A stretch of DNA of 64,000 bases, from positions 1 to 64,000 of the forward strand of contig NZ_CACVBR010000023.1 in assembly GCF_902728265.1 (NCBI RefSeq), read 5' to 3'. This document shows, piece by piece, positions 38,571 through 46,875 of the stretch. The DNA comes from Chryseobacterium potabilaquae (GTDB taxonomy: Bacteria; Bacteroidota; Bacteroidia; Flavobacteriales; Weeksellaceae). The position numbers and the translations under genes are program-made. The notes under the pieces are model-generated. The model was not told where the DNA came from. It saw nothing but the letters and a program-made list of their open reading frames with translations, and searched no databases. How positions within the stretch are numbered: position 1 is the stretch's first letter; each line of letters starts with the position of its first letter.

Positions 38571-38606
38571 GTGTTATTTTTATCGATTAATATTTTCCAC
38601 AGAGAT

Positions 38607-39170
38607 TTATAATAGTTCTATTATTTCTTGGATAGCATCTTTGCCTCTGTTTTTAGCATAGTAAATTTGTAGATCATTATAAAAACTATCTTTGGAGTAA
38701 GCTTCAGGATCGTTTTTATATTTCATAAGTAATTCTTTGCCATACTTTGGACGAGGTCCCCAACTATTTTTTATACTAAAATCATCATTGAGAATAATAA
38801 CTTTAGGAATAGATTCTGTACCATTGGTTAAAAATTGCGCGATCAAACTTTTATCGTCATCTCTAAGAAAAATCTTTACTTGATTTTTACCTTCAAAGAA
38901 CTTTACCAATGCCGGAACAGTTGCACTAGCATCACCACACCAAGCTTCAGAAATAATCAAAATTTTCCCTTCAAAGTTTTTAGATGTTAATTCTTTTAAT
39001 TGATCTTCATCAGGGATATATTTTTTCAACGTTCTGTCCATTCTTTGAAGCCCTAGTTCATAATATTGCTTATATTCTGCTTCTTGTTGATTAGAAGGGT
39101 TTTCTAATCTTTGCTTAGCTATATGTACGTACTCTTCAAATGATATTGCTTTATCCCAATAATTTTCCAT
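38607..39170 (-). CDS. Thioredoxin-fold protein with a degenerate active site (Thioredoxin_9 type)
   Basis: About 187 residues from MENYWDKAISFEEY, the usual start in relatives. The frame is open further: an ATG at 39185 overlaps the aroC stop as TAATG, and would add five residues. The thioredoxin-like block is LIISEAWCGDASATVPALVKFF, with a single cysteine where active thioredoxins have CxxC, so it is not a classical dithiol enzyme. A cis-proline segment (ESIPKVIILNDDFS) is kept. No signal peptide. Downstream of aroC and upstream of tlpA-like in one direction. Confidence 0.85.
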   Translation of the reverse strand: MENYWDKAISFEEYVHIAKQRLENPSNQQEAEYKQYYELGLQRMDRTLKKYIPDEDQLKELTSKNFEGKILIISEAWCGDASATVPALVKFFEGKNQVKIFLRDDDKSLIAQFLTNGTESIPKVIILNDDFSIKNSWGPRPKYGKELLMKYKNDPEAYSKDSFYNDLQIYYAKNRGKDAIQEIIELL

Positions 39171-39184
39171 TGCTAAATGTATCA

Positions 39185-40255
39185 TTACCAATTATGTATG
39201 TTTCTTGTTTTGTTGATCAAAAATAAATCAGCAATTACAAATGCTGCTAAACTTTCTACAATAGGGACAGCTCTAGGTACTACACATGGATCATGGCGTC
39301 CTTTCCCTTCCACAATTACCGGATTTCCATCTTTATCAATACTCTCTTGAGGTCGTAAAATGGTCGCAACAGGTTTGAACGCTACACGGAAATAAATGTC
39401 CATTCCATTGGATATTCCTCCTTGAATTCCTCCTGATAGATTGGATTGTGTGCTGAAGTCCGAATTGAAAAGATCATTATGCTCTTTGCCTGTCATTTTT
39501 GCACCGCAGAATCCACTTCCATATTCAAAACCTTTACAAGCGTTGATATTAAGCATTGCTTTTGCCAATTCAGCTTGAAGTTTTGAAAAAATAGGTTCAC
39601 CAACTCCTACAGGAACATTTTTAATCACACAAGTTATGGTTCCCCCAATGGTATTGCCTTCCTTTTTGATCTCTTTGATTCGGGATATCATTTTTTCTGC
39701 GGTTTCAGAATCAGGGCAGCGAATCTCATTACTTTCAATTTTTGAAAAATCCAACGCTTGATATGGTTTTTCACAGAAAATATCCCCAACAGAAGATACA
39801 TAGGCATTTATTTCAATGTCGGGTAAAAGTTGTTTGGCTAATGCTCCGGCAACTACCCAGTTTATGGTTTCTCTCGCAGAAGATTTGCCCCCGCCTCGGT
39901 AATCTCTTGTCCCAAATTTTTTATCGTAAGTGAAATCTGCATGGCTTGGACGATAGGAGTTGGCAATATGATCGTAATCTTTTGATTTTTGATTTTCGTT
40001 TTCAATAATAAAGCCAATAGGTGTACCAGTTGTCTTTCCATCAAAAATTCCCGAAAGAAACTTTACAGTATCACTTTCTTTTCTTTGTGTGACAATGGCT
40101 GATTGTCCAGGCTTTCTACGATCTAATTCATACTGAATTTTATCAAAATCTACCGTAAGACCTGCTGGAAAGTTATTAATTATACCTCCATATGCTAACC
40201 CATGACTTTCCCCAAATGTTGTAAGATTGAGAAGATTTCCTAAAATATTGAACAT
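39185..40255 (-). CDS. aroC: Chorismate synthase
   Basis: A 356-residue FMN-dependent enzyme converting EPSP to chorismate, the end of the shikimate pathway. Signatures: [63 protein letters not shown], and [18 protein letters not shown], covering the three PROSITE-like blocks. Full length. A TAATTTTG -7 box lies only four bases before the ATG, so its leader is nearly absent. The stop overlaps a possible ATG of the next gene (TAATG), suggesting translational coupling. Confidence 0.97.
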   Translation of the reverse strand: MFNILGNLLNLTTFGESHGLAYGGIINNFPAGLTVDFDKIQYELDRRKPGQSAIVTQRKESDTVKFLSGIFDGKTTGTPIGFIIENENQKSKDYDHIANSYRPSHADFTYDKKFGTRDYRGGGKSSARETINWVVAGALAKQLLPDIEINAYVSSVGDIFCEKPYQALDFSKIESNEIRCPDSETAEKMISRIKEIKKEGNTIGGTITCVIKNVPVGVGEPIFSKLQAELAKAMLNINACKGFEYGSGFCGAKMTGKEHNDLFNSDFSTQSNLSGGIQGGISNGMDIYFRVAFKPVATILRPQESIDKDGNPVIVEGKGRHDPCVVPRAVPIVESLAAFVIADLFLINKTRNIHNW

Positions 40256-40259
40256 GATA

Positions 40260-40267
40260 CAAAATTA
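40260..40267 (-). promoter_or_regulatory. -7 box of aroC, four bases from the start codon
   Basis: TAATTTTG on the minus strand, followed by TATC and ATG. Same geometry as dusB. Confidence 0.42.
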
Positions 40268-40305
40268 CCTTTTTTTCTTCAAATATTAAAGTGCAAAAAT
40301 TTGTT

Positions 40306-41940
40306 CTATTGATACGTCTTTTCGATAAAATAAATAACTTTTTGGGCTTCTTTTTTTTCTGCAGCATCTAAATGTTTCCAGATAATTCCTTTTTTAATGT
40401 TCTTTTCATCAATAAGTTGGGGAAATATCCCAGCCTTCACATCTTCTATAACATAACTAGGAGAGATGGACGGCAAGGGAGTATCAAAATTATAAGAATA
40501 GTTATTAGAGATATTAAATGTTAAATTTCCTATTTTAAAAGAATCAAATTTATTATACTCATACGTTGAAGGTTTTATAATTTGTTTTTTTTCAAACTTC
40601 CCCATAAAATTACTGAGCATGAAACTGGGCAATAGTTGTTGAGTAAGCTTTGGAAAGGTTAAGAAAAGAATGAAAAAAATGCTTAAAGAATAACATATAA
40701 GAAGCGATCTTTTTTTGTTAAGTAAATCATTGAATACTATAAAAAAGATGATGAAAAATACATCTATGAAAAACCTATACTGAGCGGAAAAGAATAGGAT
40801 TAATATACTTTTTATTAAGAGTGAAGCGCAAATAAGTGTAATGATTTTTTTCTTTTTGATAAAAGAATATAGTATAAATAAGAATAAGCTTATAATAAAA
40901 GTAATATTTATAACAGACTTTATACCCGGTAAAAATAACCAATTTTTGATATAGTCTTGCCCAGAAAATGTTTGAATTTCTTGGTAAGTGTATTGCATAT
41001 CGAAGGTTTTGAGAATAGCAAATTGGGAAGAAGTTGTTAATATCTCCGGATTGGGTTTCCATGGAATTCCTAGATTGCCAATGGAAATAGGAAATATGGG
41101 ATATCCAAATGTCCAGATATTTTTGAAAAAGAATAAACAAATAATAACTACACCTAAAATAAAACTTTTACCATTTGATCGAATAATAAACAGTGAATAT
41201 CCAAAGGATACTATTGGTAGCCAAATCATGGTAGGCTTTATAGCAAACACAAACACTGAAAATGCAAATAATAGATAGGTTCTTCTATTATCGATAAAAA
41301 TTTCATGTAAGATGATTAATGAAAATAATATTACCGGTAAATCTGGGGTAGGACTTTGGGAAAATAATAATAAGACTGGGATGAAACATAATTGAATCCA
41401 ACTCTCTTTTTCATAGATATAGATCACATAAATGATTAATAAAATGACATTCATTCTCAGAAACGGATCTGAAAAATTTGAAAATCCGGATTGGAAAATA
41501 TGCCAGACAGACATTTGCCCTAAAGTAAGATCAAGATTAGAAATCCCTTTTATAATACCATATTCAGTTAGCCACTTGATGGTTGGGACATAATAGCCGA
41601 AGTGATCTAAAATAAAAGGATAATAGGAACCCGAAAATAAAACAATTAAGCAAATGGAAATAATAGAAAAGGTATTTTTTTTGAAAATTGCATATGTTTC
41701 TTTATATACTTTCTTTTTAAAAAAATAGAAAGTACCAATCATAATAGTAATTATTTCTACATATATATTTAAGGATGCAAAAAAGGAAATAATCATCCAA
41801 ATTAAACTCAATCCTAAAATACCAGTTAAAATATTGCCGGAAATTCCGTCACATATAGATCCAATGTTATTTTCCATTATCTTTCCTAGACCTATCAAGG
41901 TCGAGATAATAAGTATGGAAGAAAGTATAATTAAAAACAT
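40306..41940 (-). CDS. Polytopic membrane protein, LIC_10190-like (GT-C-type topology)
   Basis: About 544 residues with some twelve hydrophobic helices. I start at the ATG at 41940 (MFLIILSSILIISTLIGLGK); the frame is open nine codons further with a TTG that would overlap a terminator. The topology, a long row of helices with a soluble end that contains GKFEKKQIIKPST and a C-terminal AAEKKEAQKVIYFIEKTYQ, resembles the LIC_10190 family of proteins, distantly like GT-C glycosyltransferases or polymerases. I do not see a catalytic acidic loop clearly, so the function stays open. Confidence 0.7.
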   Translation of the reverse strand: MFLIILSSILIISTLIGLGKIMENNIGSICDGISGNILTGILGLSLIWMIISFFASLNIYVEIITIMIGTFYFFKKKVYKETYAIFKKNTFSIISICLIVLFSGSYYPFILDHFGYYVPTIKWLTEYGIIKGISNLDLTLGQMSVWHIFQSGFSNFSDPFLRMNVILLIIYVIYIYEKESWIQLCFIPVLLLFSQSPTPDLPVILFSLIILHEIFIDNRRTYLLFAFSVFVFAIKPTMIWLPIVSFGYSLFIIRSNGKSFILGVVIICLFFFKNIWTFGYPIFPISIGNLGIPWKPNPEILTTSSQFAILKTFDMQYTYQEIQTFSGQDYIKNWLFLPGIKSVINITFIISLFLFILYSFIKKKKIITLICASLLIKSILILFFSAQYRFFIDVFFIIFFIVFNDLLNKKRSLLICYSLSIFFILFLTFPKLTQQLLPSFMLSNFMGKFEKKQIIKPSTYEYNKFDSFKIGNLTFNISNNYSYNFDTPLPSISPSYVIEDVKAGIFPQLIDEKNIKKGIIWKHLDAAEKKEAQKVIYFIEKTYQ

Positions 41941-41944
41941 AAAA

Positions 41945-41972
41945 AAAGATTGCTTAAAAATAAGCAATCTTT
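41945..41972 (-). terminator. Terminator of the glycine-zipper lipoprotein gene, abutting the next start
   Basis: On the minus strand AAAGATTGCTTA pairs perfectly with TAAGCAATCTTT around a four-base loop, followed by T7 and immediately by the ATG of the membrane-protein gene. Confidence 0.82.
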
Positions 41973-41990
41973 ATCGTTATCGTGAAAATA

Positions 41991-42545
41991 TTAATTACGT
42001 GGTTGAACCCTGCCATCTTTTCTATCCTGTGATCTACCGATTGTATAGCCGGTTGCTCCTCCTACAATTCCTCCAACAACAGCTCCTAGTCCTCTGTTTT
42101 TCTTGCTTATAATGGCTCCGGCTGCTGCTCCACCTACCGTTCCGATAATGGTTCCTTTTGCCGCTTTACTCATGCCTTTCTTTTGAGAGGTTCCTTGGGA
42201 GGCGCTGCTTTGATTATCCGCATAATTTCCAGTATTGTTGTCTGAGTTGGAATTCGAGTTTGTGTCTCTGTAAATCGTTTTTGTTTCACGAATTACCTGT
42301 GGATTAGTATTATGGGCTGTTGATGCTTTCGCCTTTTTACTTTCCAATATACTGTCTGCTTTCTTCTGAGTTTCATACATCATCTTTTCTTTTTCAATAG
42401 CGAGTTTTTGTCTTTCGATTTCAATCTGTCGCATTTGAAAATCTATTTTCTGTTGTTCCAGCGATTTTTCTGCTATCTGGTCATTTTTTTTACAAGCTGT
42501 CATTAAAAAAATAGACAATACACTTGTTAATACAATACTTCTCAT
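41991..42545 (-). CDS. YMGG-like glycine-zipper lipoprotein
   Basis: A 184-residue lipoprotein. The signal peptide ends in a lipobox (LMTACKK, Cys18), followed by a charged helical stretch (residues about 25-70) that looks like a coiled coil, a serine/asparagine-rich linker, and a glycine zipper near the end: AAKGTIIGTVGGAAAGAIISKKNRGLGAVVGGIVGGATGYTIG. Glycine-zipper repeats of this kind occur in outer-membrane lipoproteins of the YMGG family. Function unknown. A perfect hairpin terminator follows 19 bases after the stop. Confidence 0.85.
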   Translation of the reverse strand: MRSIVLTSVLSIFLMTACKKNDQIAEKSLEQQKIDFQMRQIEIERQKLAIEKEKMMYETQKKADSILESKKAKASTAHNTNPQVIRETKTIYRDTNSNSNSDNNTGNYADNQSSASQGTSQKKGMSKAAKGTIIGTVGGAAAGAIISKKNRGLGAVVGGIVGGATGYTIGRSQDRKDGRVQPRN

Positions 42546-42881
42546 AACTCAAATTTTAAAGGTAGCTAATATATTATGTTTAGCTATAGAGTCATTTCCA
42601 ATTATGAAGCCAAATTTATGTTAATAAATGTTAAAAAACGACTGGTGGTATTAAATTAATTGAATATAAAACACTTATGGATGTTTTTTTTATATGTTTT
42701 TTGATTATTTTGTGTGAATTTGTTGTTTTTTAATGCGATTCTGAAAAACTTATTTTTAAATTTTTTCTCTCTTGGTAATATGTTAATAGATATAATAATA
42801 AAATACCCCTAAAAAGGGTTTTACTTTTTAAGGGTAGTCCAGAATTTGGAGAGTTGTATATTAAATAAAAGTTATAGCTAT
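42546..42881. other. AT-rich intergenic stretch
   Basis: 336 bases without a gene. It contains the promoter side of the glycine-zipper gene and, toward its right end, the hairpin that ends the second reprolysin gene. The T-rich central part has no feature I can name. Confidence 0.5.
42804..42836 (-). terminator. Hairpin after the second reprolysin gene
   Basis: TACCCCTAAAAAG pairs with CTTTTTAAGGGTA (one mismatch) around seven bases. On the minus strand a short T-rich tail follows. It is 46 bases past the protease stop. Confidence 0.6.
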
Positions 42882-45815
42882 TTATTTTTTAATGAACTTA
42901 GAGTGGTAAGAATCTTTATTTTTTTGCTTAATAGAGATATAATATGTTCCTGTAAGTAATTTTGAAACATTAATTTGTCCCTTAATTATAATTCCTTCGT
43001 CGATTAATTGCCCGGTAATGCTATGAATTTTATAATATACTTTATCAGGTACGTTTGTGATATGGAGTATATCAGAAACTGGGTTAGGATATAGCTGTAT
43101 GTCATTAGCAATACTTTTTGAGTTGTCAACGTTTAGATTTCCTGCTGCAATCATCACATTATAATCTTCAACTTCTCCATATTGAAAATTACCACATGTC
43201 TCTGTTTCTGAAAGTCCACCAAAACCAACATTATGCAAGATTATTCTCATTCTTAGTGGTTTATTTTCTACAGCATCAGAAGGAATAGAAACTGTTGATG
43301 TAATAGGAGCAGAAATAATACTTGTAGGATGATAAAGAACACGTTCCGATTCTTCAAAGTTCCCATTTTTATTAAAGTCTATATAGGCTCTTACTGCATA
43401 TGTGAAATTTCCTGAATTATTTATAGTGACAGAAAGAGGAGTAAGGGTACCTTTAGTCAGATTAATGGGAGGTACATCTGTAGTATAATCTCTATAAAAT
43501 GATTGAGATGAATTATTATTGATGTTAGCTATGGTAATATTGGAGATGTGTGCTTTATTGCTAAGCCCGGCAGTTGCTACTGCAGTACAATAAGGTTGTT
43601 CTGGAAGACTGAGATTGACTGAATTACTGTATGTTCCGGTAGTTCCTGAGCAAACAGATGCTACCTGAACCTCATAATCCGATTCTGGGGTCAAATTATT
43701 TAATAGGGCTTCATTGGTATTTGAGTTGGTTTCTTGCCAGTTTACTTCAGATAATTTTTTATATCTAATAGAATATGATGTAGCTCCTGATACTGGAGCC
43801 CAGGTTATATGAGCTGAGGTTGCTGAAGTAATATTAGTGGCCAATGCAGAAGGAGCGGCTCCATCGCAAGATACGGATGTGGTGACTAGTACTTCTTTAA
43901 CCGCATAAAATATATTTCCAATAGCAGAAACTCTTATTTTAATATTTTGTCCGTTTAATAGAGTAGGAAGAATTACATTTTCGGTTCCATCATTTATGGT
44001 AGAGGGTGATAAAATCGTCCATGTAGTTCCATTGTCTGCTGTGTAGTCAATTTTAACATGAGTTGCATTATAAGGTGCTGTATTAGTATTAGCCGTGTCC
44101 CACTCGATTGGAGATGGAGAATTATAGTAAACATATTGAGTAGTTATTTTAAATGGATCATCGTTACTTACTATGACTGTTTGTTCGGCATATGCGGATT
44201 GTTGTTGAGTAGGGGTAGGATGATTATCTCTTACCGTTACAGCGAACTTCATAGTTCGAGGAATCATTGAAACGGATTCCCATTCATTATTTGAATTATC
44301 CAAAATGCCATCTAATACTGATGCTAGTTTAGGAAAGTATCTTGTAGGGCTTATGTTAGGTATTACGGATCTAAATGCAGGGCCATTTGTTGTTGTTCCT
44401 AAATTCCCTTTATATATGTTTATATCAGCATTATCTATTTGTTCCCATGTATATGTTAAGGAATCATTTTCTATATCTGTAGCAGAAGCTGTTAATAAGA
44501 ATGCTGTTCCTTTAGGGATTGTATAGGTTGGTAAAGGTTCAATAATAGGGGGATTATTTATTATTGGGGTTTCTATATCGCAGGTTTGATTATTGAGATT
44601 TAGCTGAATTTGTTTTATATTGATATTGTGGAAATATTCGTCGCGTTGATTTTGTACATTTTCTAAAGCTGTCATGCCGGGATATCCCATAATGGTACTC
44701 CCGGATCCTGGTTCGACATTCGTTCCATAATTTTCTAATTTATGAGAAAATGTGTGATTTGCTCCTAGTTGATGAGCAAGTTCGTGTGCGGCAAGTAGAT
44801 CAAAATCATATCCTTCTGCAGAGGGAAATGCTGAAGTAAATCCCGAACCTTTTCCTATAGGAGTAGTGGTCGTGGGATCATTGCATACACATCCAATGCA
44901 TCCTGCATTTCCGGCTTCATTTCCAGTGGGTGGCCCTGCAAATAAATGACCTATATCGTATCCTGTATTTCCTACATTTGTGGTTAATACATTTTGCACT
45001 TCCAAATTCCAATTCTCGGTCATATTTGAATAAGGATCTGTTGCTGGATCTGTATAAATGATATTAGGATAGTTTTGAACATTTAGATGTACAGCCAAAT
45101 CCTTTTCAAAAATACCATTTACTCTTGTCATGGTAGCATTGATCCCTGTCAATGTGCCTGCTAATGTTCCTCCAAAGTGTTGAGTGTATTCTCCAGTTGT
45201 AGATATTGCAAGCCTCATTGTTCGAAATTTCTGATCAGAACTTTTCGAAAAGTCTGCTGGCTGATGATTAAATGATTTTCCTTGATCTTTTAATTCTTGA
45301 ATTTCCTTTATTGAGAATGGGCTTTCTTCCGTTCGACAAGAGAACCCTTGAGTGTTTTTTGATTTATGGTGTACGACATATATATTATTGCTTTTATCCT
45401 GAATATCTATAAATTCCGTTTCTCCGTTCTTGAGTAACATGGATTGGAAATCATCAGGGGCGATAGAGAATCTTACATATTTGGATGGATCATCTATCCC
45501 TATCCCGACATAAGAACCTAATTGATATTGATCGGTCAGTTCTTTTGCCATTACGGGAAAGCTGTACACAGCAAATTTTTCCTGTGTACCACTTAGCGTG
45601 GGTAAAAATATTTCTATAGCCTTAGCGTTAGGGCCTGTTTCTTGAGCATTTGATAACTCTTTTCTGATTTTTACAAGATCTAATTTGTAGTAGGATACAG
45701 ATGTTGCAGCTGGATTTTTATTTTTAATTTTAGATGAACTTTTAAGAGGTGTCCATTGCCCCCATGCGATGCTGTTTATTACAACGAAAAATAATGTAGT
45801 AGCCTTTTTTTTCAT
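42882..45815 (-). CDS. Secreted reprolysin-type metalloprotease with fibronectin, GEVED and T9SS domains
   Basis: About 977 residues from MKKKATTLFFVVINSIAWGQ, a normal signal peptide; the frame also extends 17 codons further upstream. The zinc site HELAHQLGANHTF starts at about residue 344, followed by the SGSTIMGYPGMT Met-turn-like block. After beta domains there is a fibronectin III domain (APSALATNITSATSAHITWAPVSGATSYSIRYK), a GEVED-type module (FRDYTT to FQYGEVEDYNV) and a T9SS sorting tail (IQLYPNPVSDILHI to KKNKDSYHSKFIKK). It is a paralogue of the protease near 10-12 kb with extra C-terminal modules. Isolated gene, next to the RiPP island. Confidence 0.92.
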   Translation of the reverse strand: MKKKATTLFFVVINSIAWGQWTPLKSSSKIKNKNPAATSVSYYKLDLVKIRKELSNAQETGPNAKAIEIFLPTLSGTQEKFAVYSFPVMAKELTDQYQLGSYVGIGIDDPSKYVRFSIAPDDFQSMLLKNGETEFIDIQDKSNNIYVVHHKSKNTQGFSCRTEESPFSIKEIQELKDQGKSFNHQPADFSKSSDQKFRTMRLAISTTGEYTQHFGGTLAGTLTGINATMTRVNGIFEKDLAVHLNVQNYPNIIYTDPATDPYSNMTENWNLEVQNVLTTNVGNTGYDIGHLFAGPPTGNEAGNAGCIGCVCNDPTTTTPIGKGSGFTSAFPSAEGYDFDLLAAHELAHQLGANHTFSHKLENYGTNVEPGSGSTIMGYPGMTALENVQNQRDEYFHNINIKQIQLNLNNQTCDIETPIINNPPIIEPLPTYTIPKGTAFLLTASATDIENDSLTYTWEQIDNADINIYKGNLGTTTNGPAFRSVIPNISPTRYFPKLASVLDGILDNSNNEWESVSMIPRTMKFAVTVRDNHPTPTQQQSAYAEQTVIVSNDDPFKITTQYVYYNSPSPIEWDTANTNTAPYNATHVKIDYTADNGTTWTILSPSTINDGTENVILPTLLNGQNIKIRVSAIGNIFYAVKEVLVTTSVSCDGAAPSALATNITSATSAHITWAPVSGATSYSIRYKKLSEVNWQETNSNTNEALLNNLTPESDYEVQVASVCSGTTGTYSNSVNLSLPEQPYCTAVATAGLSNKAHISNITIANINNNSSQSFYRDYTTDVPPINLTKGTLTPLSVTINNSGNFTYAVRAYIDFNKNGNFEESERVLYHPTSIISAPITSTVSIPSDAVENKPLRMRIILHNVGFGGLSETETCGNFQYGEVEDYNVMIAAGNLNVDNSKSIANDIQLYPNPVSDILHITNVPDKVYYKIHSITGQLIDEGIIIKGQINVSKLLTGTYYISIKQKNKDSYHSKFIKK

Positions 45816-46024
45816 ATGGTATTTGGTATAATTCGCAAAAATACCTGTGAAAAAAATAATAATCAATAATAATTGATTTATTTTGTGTCTTATCTAAATA
45901 AAATCAATTTACGGTGTATTTGTGTGAAAATAACTCATGATATAATAGGAAATATTAGAAAATTATTTGGGCGTCATTTTTAATGATTATAAGAAATCTG
46001 CTACGTATAGAAGAAATTAAAGAC
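45816..46024. other. Non-coding flank of the RiPP island
   Basis: About 210 bases between the second reprolysin and the remnant ATPase. No gene or structure recognised; it holds the protease promoter on the minus strand. Confidence 0.4.
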
Positions 46025-46365
46025 CTACATCAATTCGGAAATTTGTGTATCTTTTATTATTAGAATTTTGTCAGAAATTTCTTTCAGATCTTCCAAATAA
46101 TGACCAATTATTAAAATCATTTTTTCAGATTTGATGTTTTGAATTAATCTATGGATAAATATTCTATTTGCCTCGTCTAAGGATGAGGTGGGCTCATCTA
46201 ATATTAAAAATTGAGGATTGTGATATATGATATAGTATCGTCATGAAATTTTAGATTAATACAAAAAAATATATTTTCCAATTTATAAAGAGGTCTATTA
46301 TTACTGAATTTAAGAGTATATTTTGCACTTATTTCAATTAATATCTTATCAATTATATTATTCAT
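46025..46365 (-). pseudogene. Remnant of an ABC exporter ATPase with internal deletion
   Basis: Two pieces of an ATPase remain in different frames. From the ATG at 46365, about 40 residues (ILIEISAKYTLKFSNNRP, then LENIFFCINLKF) look like the first strands of an ABC domain, and the frame stops at 46204. From 46240 another frame gives IIYHNPQFLILDEPTSSLDE, a Walker B and D-loop, then MILIIGHYLEDLKE with the H-loop histidine, ending at TAG 46025. Walker A, Q-loop and LSGGQ signature are missing, so about 100 residues were deleted and the frame shifted. It begins 11 bases after the bacteriocin-like gene, so it was probably its exporter or immunity ATPase. It cannot be functional. Confidence 0.78.
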
Positions 46366-46376
46366 TAATCTATTTT

Positions 46377-46544
46377 TTAGCAGTCAGGATTCCAAAAGTA
46401 TGCACCAGCAGCTCCTATAGCATATCCCCAAGGGCCCGCAATCATACTACAAGCAACACCGGATAATCCCATTGAAGCTAGACATTTCGGAGGAAGTCCA
46501 TTTCCTTGCAAATTTTCCATTTGCGAAATATTTAATTTTTTCAT
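46377..46544 (-). CDS. Bacteriocin-like precursor peptide with glycine-rich leader end
   Basis: I read a 55-residue peptide from MKKLNISQMENLQGNG; the frame is open for 55 codons upstream but the upstream part overlaps the predicted promoter, so the short start is right. The first 16 residues resemble double-glycine-type leaders (MKxLNxxxMENLQG), here with GNG at the junction. The rest is hydrophobic and glycine-rich (GLSGVACSMIAGPWGYAIGAAGAYF) with cysteines at 21, 32 and 55, and ends WNPDC. This fits an unmodified or disulfide-bonded class II-like bacteriocin. Its exporter ATPase downstream is decayed. Leader cleavage position is uncertain. Confidence 0.7.
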   Translation of the reverse strand: MKKLNISQMENLQGNGLPPKCLASMGLSGVACSMIAGPWGYAIGAAGAYFWNPDC

Positions 46545-46678
46545 TTGTGATAAAAATTTAAAATTTAATAATTTGTTTTTGTCATATAATCCTTGACATG
46601 AATTTTGCTGATCAGCACTTCTATATTTATATTTTGCAGTACACATACAAAAAGTAAACATTTGTGTTTTGTCTGGGA

Positions 46679-46709
46679 CAAAGATGCAAGGGTTTTTCTT
46701 AATCAACAA
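46679..46709 (-). promoter_or_regulatory. Promoter of the bacteriocin-like gene
   Basis: On the minus strand TTG at 46709-46707, a 20-base spacer and CATCTTTG at 46686-46679, a near match to TAnnTTTG. The same two elements recur at identical distance from the twin palindromes at 54.5 kb, which raises confidence. Predicted leader is about 125 bases. Confidence 0.62.
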
Positions 46710-46719
46710 GAATAGTATC

Positions 46720-46770
46720 CCTAAATTTATAAATTTAGGATTTGTGCTATACTGAATTTATAAATTTAGA
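46720..46770. promoter_or_regulatory. Left double-palindrome operator
   Basis: Perfect 20-base palindrome CCTAAATTTATAAATTTAGG at 46720-46739 and a near-perfect one, CTGAATTTATAAATTTAG, at 46752-46769, with centres 31 bases apart. They lie between the leftward bacteriocin-like gene and the rightward regulator gene. A mirror-image copy occurs at the right end of the island. Confidence 0.7.
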
Positions 46771-46875
46771 TAGTCTTTATTTGTTTTAATGTTTTGTTTT
46801 TCAATGTTTTGTTGTGGGTTTGGGTTTGTTGCTAGAAATGAATTAAAAAAAAATGTATTTTTGCCTTTGAAAAAA

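Noticed and set aside
42882..45815. Part of the RiPP island
   Set aside because: The protease lies outside the left operator and the ATPase remnant, has its own terminator, and has a paralogue in a housekeeping region.
46545..46709. Upstream extension of the bacteriocin-like frame to a 110-residue protein
   Set aside because: The extra 55 codons overlap the predicted promoter and transcription start, and they encode no signal peptide or domain; the leader-like MKKLNIS start is the better choice.
46789..46875. Upstream extension of the AraC/TPR regulator
   Set aside because: The added 29 residues precede a complete signal-type N-terminus and would bury it inside the protein.
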